A stretch of DNA of 64,000 nucleotides, taken from an uncultured Clostridia bacterium. Its GTDB lineage: Bacteria; Bacillota; Clostridia; Oscillospirales; CAG-272. The position numbers were made by a program, and so were the translations under genes. Within the stretch, counting starts at the first letter, position 1; each line of letters starts with the position of its first letter. The stretch lies in contig CANRFY010000009.1 of the NCBI GenBank assembly GCA_947630015.1, positions 1-64,000 on the forward strand, given 5' to 3'. The notes below the pieces were generated by a model that saw nothing but the letters and a program-made list of their open reading frames with translations, had not been told where the DNA came from and searched no databases. This document shows positions 59,406 to 64,000 of this stretch, in pieces.

Positions 59406-59732
59406 CGCCGATAAATTCGGTCCGCGCCGCCGGCGCACGATGGAAAATCGGATGCTGCCGTTTGCAACATAATATTGCATTGATTATGAATGGAGCCTTT
59501 CCGCTTGCGGAAAGGCTCCATTTGAGTCAGGGTGCGGGGCCTTGCCCCGCGAAACCCATCGGTGTTCGCGCTCGCGCGACTACTTCGCCATTGCATGAAC
59601 GACAGATGCAGAGACGAACACACTTGCCCCATAGCCCCTGTCATAAAAATTCTTGAAGATTCTTAAGGAACTTCTTATAAGAAGTTCCTTAAGTGGGGTT
59701 TGGGGCAACGCCCCAAAAACATAAATATCTCG
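59406..59732. repeat. Family-2 hairpin repeat, single copy
   Basis: Contains a 13-bp stem ATGGAGCCTTTCC/GGAAAGGCTCCAT (~59489-59522), GTCAGGGTGCGGGG with a GGGGCCTTGCCCC stem, the GGTGTTCGCGCTCGCGCG/TACTTCG segment, ATAGCCCCTGTCATAAAAATTC, then the AAGGAACTTCTTATAAGAAGTTCCTT stem and GGGGCAACGCCCC. No gene. It lies between convergent genes. Confidence 0.75.
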
Positions 59733-60959
59733 TCACCCGTCGCGGCGAGCGTCGTATTCGCGCGGCTCGCAGCCGCGGCGGACGTAGTAGACTTTCCGCG
59801 AGTCCCACGCCTCGCGGCAGAGCGCGTCGAAATCGAGGCGCGATTCCTGCTCGATCACGCGGTCAAGCTCGGGCCTCGTCTTCGGATGCTGAGGCGTGAA
59901 TACGGTGCAGCAGTCCTCGTAGGGGAGGATCGACGTCTCGAACGCGCCGATCTTGCGCGAGGCTGAGATGATGTCCTCCTTGTCCATCCCGATGCAGGGA
60001 CGGAACACGGGCATCGAGACGACGGCGTCCGTCACGGTCAGCGCCTGCATCGTCTGGCTCGCGACCTGACCGAGACTTTCGCCCGTGACGAGCGCCTGCG
60101 CGCCCGTGTGACGCGCCGTCTTTTCCGCAAGCGTCATCATAAACCGACGCAGAAGGATCGTGAAATAATCGTTGTCGCAGACGTCGCGCAGCACCTCCTG
60201 TATGTGCGTGACGGAGATGACGTGAACGCGGATCGCGAGGCTCCAATCGGTGAGGATCGAGGCGAGCGCAAGCACCTTGCCGCGCGCCTGCTCGCTCGTG
60301 TACGGGATGCTCTCAAAATGAACGGCGTCGACGGCGACGCCGCGCTTCATCATCATGTATCCGGCGACCGGACTGTCTATGCCGCCCGACAAAAGCAGAA
60401 GCGCGCGTCCGTTCGTGCCGGCGGGCAGACCGCCCGCTCCGCGCTCTTGCCCCGCGTGGATATAGGCGCCGCGCTCGCGCACCTCGACGGTCACAACGAC
60501 GTCGGGAGCGCGCAGATCGACCGAGAGATCCGGCATAATGTCGAGGATCGCCTCGCCGACGGAGGCGGCGATCTCGGGCGATTTCATCGGGAACCGCTTG
60601 TCGGAGCGCTTCGCCTCGACCTTGAACGTGCGCGCGCCCGAAATGCGTTCGGGAATATATTCGGCGGCGACGCGCCGCATATCGCCGATGTCCTTGTCGG
60701 CGACGGCGGCGACGCAGATGCCGGAAAATCCGAATACGTGCGCGGCCTCGTCGTACATTTCGTCGACGCGGGACGCGGCGTCCGCGTCGTCAGGCTCGAT
60801 ATAAACGGTGCTTTGCGCCGCCCAGATAGAAAACGCGCCGATCTCTTTCGCGCGCCGGCGCAGCTCGCGCATCATGGCGGCTTCGAACGTCGGACGGTTC
60901 GCGCCCTTGAGCGCGACTTCGCCGTATTTGCAAAGTATGACGCGTCTGTTATTTTCCAT
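59733..60959 (-). CDS. thiI: tRNA 4-thiouridine synthase ThiI
   Basis: 408 aa. N-terminal ferredoxin-like plus THUMP domains, then the PP-loop LLLSGGIDSPVAGYMMMKRG (in parts), VTGESLGQVASQT and RPCIGMDKEDII. It adenylates U8 of tRNA for sulfur insertion. It lacks a C-terminal rhodanese domain, like Bacillus ThiI. I chose the ATG at 60959, with GGAGG ~10 nt upstream. A role in thiazole synthesis is unlikely here since no thiGHS genes are present. Confidence 0.95.
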   Translation of the reverse strand: MENNRRVILCKYGEVALKGANRPTFEAAMMRELRRRAKEIGAFSIWAAQSTVYIEPDDADAASRVDEMYDEAAHVFGFSGICVAAVADKDIGDMRRVAAEYIPERISGARTFKVEAKRSDKRFPMKSPEIAASVGEAILDIMPDLSVDLRAPDVVVTVEVRERGAYIHAGQERGAGGLPAGTNGRALLLLSGGIDSPVAGYMMMKRGVAVDAVHFESIPYTSEQARGKVLALASILTDWSLAIRVHVISVTHIQEVLRDVCDNDYFTILLRRFMMTLAEKTARHTGAQALVTGESLGQVASQTMQALTVTDAVVSMPVFRPCIGMDKEDIISASRKIGAFETSILPYEDCCTVFTPQHPKTRPELDRVIEQESRLDFDALCREAWDSRKVYYVRRGCEPREYDARRDG

Positions 60960-61182
60960 AAAAACCGAACCTCCGCCGCGAAAAATGTACAATTTTCCGA
61001 CACACTCGTTATTTGCCGAGAAAATTTTTGAAAAATCTATTCCATTACAGCGCCGAATATATTATAATAGATACGTATAATCCCATAATGCGCGCGATAA
61101 AGCGCGGCTGACACTGCATATTATATATCATGGCGCGAATGATTTCAAGAAGAATTTAAAAAAGACAGTAAGGAGATCGGAC

Positions 61183-61485
61183 ATGGAGAAGTATGATATC
61201 GAGATCGCCGGCATCGCGATGACGGTTAAAACCGATGAAAACGAAGATTTCGTCGACTACGTCGTACACGAACTCGATCGAAAGATCACGGAAATGACGA
61301 AGCGCAACGTGCGCTGCTCCAAGACGGAGGCGGCGCTTCTGTGCGCGCTCGAATACAACTGCGAACGCGCGAGACTCGACAAAAAAGTCAAGAATCTCGA
61401 GGCGCAGGTGGCGCTCTATACGGCGAACGTCAACAGACTGAAAAGCGAAAACGCGGAGCTGAAATCAAAGCTCGGGATCGAATAA
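61183..61485 (+). CDS. zapA: Cell division protein ZapA
   Basis: 100 aa. N-terminal domain MEKYDIEIAGIAMTVKTDENEDFVDYVVHELDRKITEM, then a long coiled coil (~55-98; KVKNLEAQVALYTANVNRLKSENAELKSKL). It cross-links FtsZ at midcell. GGAGAT precedes the ATG. The U32 gene follows after 4 bp. A TATAAT-like -10 near 61062 is seen without a clear -35. Confidence 0.88.
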   Translation: MEKYDIEIAGIAMTVKTDENEDFVDYVVHELDRKITEMTKRNVRCSKTEAALLCALEYNCERARLDKKVKNLEAQVALYTANVNRLKSENAELKSKLGIE

Positions 61486-61489
61486 GCTG

Positions 61490-63547
61490 GTGAACGTCCA
61501 AAAGCCGGAGCTGCTCGCTCCGGCGGGTACGCCCGAGGCGCTCGCCGCCGCAGTCGCGGCGGGAGCCGACGCGGTATATTTCGGCACCGGCACGTATAAC
61601 GCCCGCGCGAACGCGCGCAACTTCGACGCGGACGAGCTTTTCCGCGCCGTTTCGCTCCTGCACGCGCACGGGATAAAGGCGCACGTAACGCTCAATATCG
61701 CGCTCTTTGACCGCGATATGGAAGGCGCGCTCGAGACGGCGCGCCTCATATACGAGTCGGGAGCGGACGCCGCGATCGTGTCAGATCTCGGACTCGCCGC
61801 ACGCATGAGAAACGAATTTCCGGGGATGGAGCTGCACGCCTCGACACAGGCGGGCGGACACAGCGTCCGCGATGCGGAATATTTCGCCGGCGTCGGATTT
61901 TCGCGCATGGTGTGCGGCCGCGAGCTGTCGCACAGCGATATCAAAACGCTCGCGGAGCGGTCGCCGATCGGCATCGAGATGTTCGTGCATGGAGCCGTGT
62001 GCGTGTCCGTGTCGGGTCAGTGCCTGTTCAGCTCGCTTGTGGGCGGCAGATCGGGCAACAGAGGCGAATGCGCCCAGCCGTGCCGGCTGCCTTACGAATG
62101 CGCGGGCGGCGTCTGCTATCCGCTGTCGCCGAAGGATATGTGCCTTGCAGGCCATATGCGCGAGATACTGTCGCTCGGCGTATGCTCGCTCAAGATCGAG
62201 GGACGTATGCGCGCCCCCGATTACGTTTACGCGGCGACGTCGCTGTACAGGCGGCTCATCGACGAGGAACGCGACGCGGAGCCTGACGAGATCGCAGCGC
62301 TGGCGCGCGTGTTCTCGCGCTCCGGCTTCACGGACGCGTATTTCACGGGCGCGGTCAGGGACGATCCCGACGCGATGATGGGAGTGCGCACGGAGGAGGA
62401 TAAATCCTCGACGCGCGCGGAGCGGATCGAGATACCCGATATAGCGGACGTGCCGATCGATAAGATCAGCGCCAAGATAATCGCCGGCGAGCCGTCGTTT
62501 TTGACGGTCGAGGCGAACGGCAGGGCCGTTTCCGTGACGGGCGGCGCGCCGGACGCGGCGATATCGAGACCGCTGACGGCGGCGGGAGTCGCGGAGAGGC
62601 TGTCAAAATTCGGCGGCACGGGATATGCCGTGACGCCGGATACGAAATTTGATATCGAGGTCGGCGACGGCCTGATAATGAGTATGTCGGCGATAAACGA
62701 GCTGCGGCGGCGCGCCGCGGCCGCGCTTGCGGGGCGGCGTCAATACGGCGGGAGCCGTCCTGTCGTCTGCGAACGCATAAAGCGGCCCGATCGGCCGATA
62801 TTGACGGCGGAATTTTTGCGCGCGGATGCGGTAACGGACGCGGCGCGCGCGTATTTTGACCGCATATATCTGCCGCTCGACGAGTATGATAGTATTGCGG
62901 ACGGATTCACGCTCCCGCCCGTGATAGTCGATTCGGACGAGGCGGCCGTCAGGGACGCGATCGAACGCGCCGTTCTGAGCGGCGCGAAATATGCCTTAAT
63001 ATCGGGCGCGGGACAGACGGCGCTCACCGACGGATACGGCCTTTCCGTCACGGCAAGTCACAGATTCAATATCTGCGGCACGGACGCCGCATCAGCCGCG
63101 CTCCGCGCGGGCGCGGATATCGTAACGCTGTCGCCGGAGGCGACGGCGGCGCAGATGAGGGACATAGCGGCGAGGGCGCCGTCGGCGGCGATCGTGTACG
63201 GACGCGTGCCGCTGATGACGACGGGACGCTGCATAATCCATGCCGCCGCAGGCGGCAGATGCGCGTGCGGACGCGATCCCGTATGGCTGACCGACAGGCG
63301 CGGCGCGCGTTTCCCGATGTGGGGGCTGCGATCGTGCGGCACCGTCATATACAACAGCGTCCCCGTCTATATGGCGGACAAGGAGGACGAACTGCAAAAG
63401 ATCGGCCTTTGCGCGCGTCATTTCATATTCACCGACGAGGACGGAGCCGCCGTCGACGCGGTAATCGACGCATATAAGCGCGGCACACCGCCGCGCGGAG
63501 ATATAAGGCGCATAAAAGCGCCGTCGGGCGGAAGAAAAGAAAAATAA
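61490..63547 (+). CDS. U32 family peptidase (RlhA/PrtC-like)
   Basis: 685 aa. PELLAPAGTPEALAAAVAAGADAVYFG start, EMFVHGAVCVSVSGQCLFSSLVGGRSGNRGECAQPCR (signature with conserved Cys: C, QC, EC, PC), SPKDMC and SLKIEGRMR. A C-terminal DUF3656-like half follows, with further Cys. The family includes proteins called collagenases and the 23S rRNA hydroxylase RlhA; Cys clusters probably hold an Fe-S cluster. The start is GTG at 61490, 4 bp after zapA. Confidence 0.94.
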   Translation: MNVQKPELLAPAGTPEALAAAVAAGADAVYFGTGTYNARANARNFDADELFRAVSLLHAHGIKAHVTLNIALFDRDMEGALETARLIYESGADAAIVSDLGLAARMRNEFPGMELHASTQAGGHSVRDAEYFAGVGFSRMVCGRELSHSDIKTLAERSPIGIEMFVHGAVCVSVSGQCLFSSLVGGRSGNRGECAQPCRLPYECAGGVCYPLSPKDMCLAGHMREILSLGVCSLKIEGRMRAPDYVYAATSLYRRLIDEERDAEPDEIAALARVFSRSGFTDAYFTGAVRDDPDAMMGVRTEEDKSSTRAERIEIPDIADVPIDKISAKIIAGEPSFLTVEANGRAVSVTGGAPDAAISRPLTAAGVAERLSKFGGTGYAVTPDTKFDIEVGDGLIMSMSAINELRRRAAAALAGRRQYGGSRPVVCERIKRPDRPILTAEFLRADAVTDAARAYFDRIYLPLDEYDSIADGFTLPPVIVDSDEAAVRDAIERAVLSGAKYALISGAGQTALTDGYGLSVTASHRFNICGTDAASAALRAGADIVTLSPEATAAQMRDIAARAPSAAIVYGRVPLMTTGRCIIHAAAGGRCACGRDPVWLTDRRGARFPMWGLRSCGTVIYNSVPVYMADKEDELQKIGLCARHFIFTDEDGAAVDAVIDAYKRGTPPRGDIRRIKAPSGGRKEK

Positions 63548-63577
63548 CAAGCAGGCAAAAAGAAAGGAAATATCATC

Positions 63578-64000
63578 ATGGTCAGAGTCGAACTTAAATT
63601 CAAACGTCTGCGCGAGGACGCGCCGCTTCCACAATACGCGACCGCGGGTTCCGCGGCGCTCGATCTGCGCTACTGCGGCGATACGAGCATTACGCTCGCC
63701 GTCGGCGAGATCGAATCGATACCGACAGGCATCGCGATCGAGGTGCCGGACGGATGCGCCGCCGTCGTATGCGCGCGCAGCGGGCTTGCGACTAAGCGCG
63801 GGATCTCGCTCGCAAACGGCATCGGATTGATCGATCCCGATTACAGGGGCGAGCTTTGCGTGGCGCTGAAGAATCACGGCTCCGCGCTGTTCACCGTCCA
63901 CCCGGGCGACAGAATAGCGCAGCTCATGATAATCCCGATCTATTCGGCGAAGCTCGTCGAGGTCGCGGAGCTTGAAAAGACGGAGCGCGGAGAGGGCGGA
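63578..64000 (+). CDS. dut: dUTP diphosphatase (3' end beyond window)
   Basis: 141 codons visible, no stop in the window. Motifs 1-4 are intact: GSAALDLR, ARSGLATKRGI, NGIGLIDPDYRGEL and PGDRIAQLMI; motif 5 begins at the very end (TERGEGG). It hydrolyses dUTP to dUMP, keeping uracil out of DNA. AAAGGAAA precedes the ATG. It follows the U32 gene by 30 bp. Confidence 0.96.
   Translation, partial: MVRVELKFKRLREDAPLPQYATAGSAALDLRYCGDTSITLAVGEIESIPTGIAIEVPDGCAAVVCARSGLATKRGISLANGIGLIDPDYRGELCVALKNHGSALFTVHPGDRIAQLMIIPIYSAKLVEVAELEKTERGEGG

Noticed and set aside
59733..60959. ThiI as part of thiazole synthesis with the thi operon
   Set aside because: It is 37 kb away, has no rhodanese domain, and no thiG/thiH/thiS are present; tRNA thiolation suffices.
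1..64000. Prophage, insertion sequence or conjugative element
   Set aside because: No transposase, integrase, capsid, relaxase or similar protein was found on either strand.

Overview
The window looks like chromosomal DNA of an anaerobic, high-GC member of Clostridia (Bacillota), probably an uncultured gut lineage. The inference rests on gene content: a GGGtGRT protein paired with a NifU-like scaffold, Mini-RNase III, TmcAL, class B sortases, ThiW, KtrAB, a GldA/GldF/GldG/DUF4340 cluster, and sigma-A promoters with 17-bp spacers. No phage, transposase, integrase or CRISPR array was found.

Layout. 1-332: 3' end of a 23S rRNA gene, tRNA-Lys, tRNA-Asn and a terminator. 433-6331: zinc-ribbon membrane protein, the GGGtGRT/NifU-like pair, a long repeat-filled gap, and an Hsp20 chaperone. 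6549-8611: Lgt-like, CPBP protease and XRE regulator genes. 8640-9199: tRNA-Glu with tandem copies of its 3' end. 9416-16404: ABC ATPase, permease, GldG-like and DUF4340 proteins followed by two class B sortases. 16511-17014: free-Met-sulfoxide reductase. 17181-23038 (minus): a TPP-riboswitch operon thiW-thiM-thiE-HAD-thiD-thiC-thiN. 24057-27423 (minus): ktrA, ktrB, ackA. 27574-33504: tmcAL, a small membrane protein, D-lyxose/D-mannose isomerase with a PfkB sugar kinase, and an NCS2 permease. 33842-35249 (minus): mscL, an unknown gene, mrnC. 36741-40544: GtrII-like protein, P-loop kinase, GNAT and two small unknown genes. 40690-44387: three intracellular glycosidases. 45438-53298: two paralogous exported transglutaminase-like proteins fused by overlap and short gaps to a Dlt-like set (adenylation enzyme, carrier protein, MBOAT acyltransferase, SGNH protein). 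53443-56057: lipoprotein, GreA-type factor, mannitol-dehydrogenase family protein. 56596-64000: amidase, lipid kinase, HlyIII protein, ThiI, ZapA, U32 peptidase and a truncated dUTPase.

How genes work together. The thi operon forms a coherent pathway: thiazole uptake (ThiW) and phosphorylation (ThiM), pyrimidine synthesis (ThiC, ThiD), coupling to thiamine phosphate (ThiE), then probably dephosphorylation by the HAD protein and pyrophosphorylation by ThiN. No thiazole synthesis genes or thiL are present here. The isomerase and PfkB kinase probably take mannose or lyxose to a phosphorylated ketose. The 45-53 kb cluster looks like a non-canonical surface acylation system linked to transglutaminase-fold envelope proteins and is the most interesting protein-coding region.

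The most striking non-coding feature is repeat density. One family of about 0.6-0.7 kb multi-hairpin elements occurs about seven times in the gaps between genes, on both strands, and in at least two copies contains an expanded array of 32-33 bp units. A second family with a different hairpin plus a CCCCGAA-type stem occurs at 17.0, 23.6-24.0, 56.1-56.5 and 59.5-59.7 kb, with internal tandem arrays of 162 bp and 78 bp. Functions are unknown.
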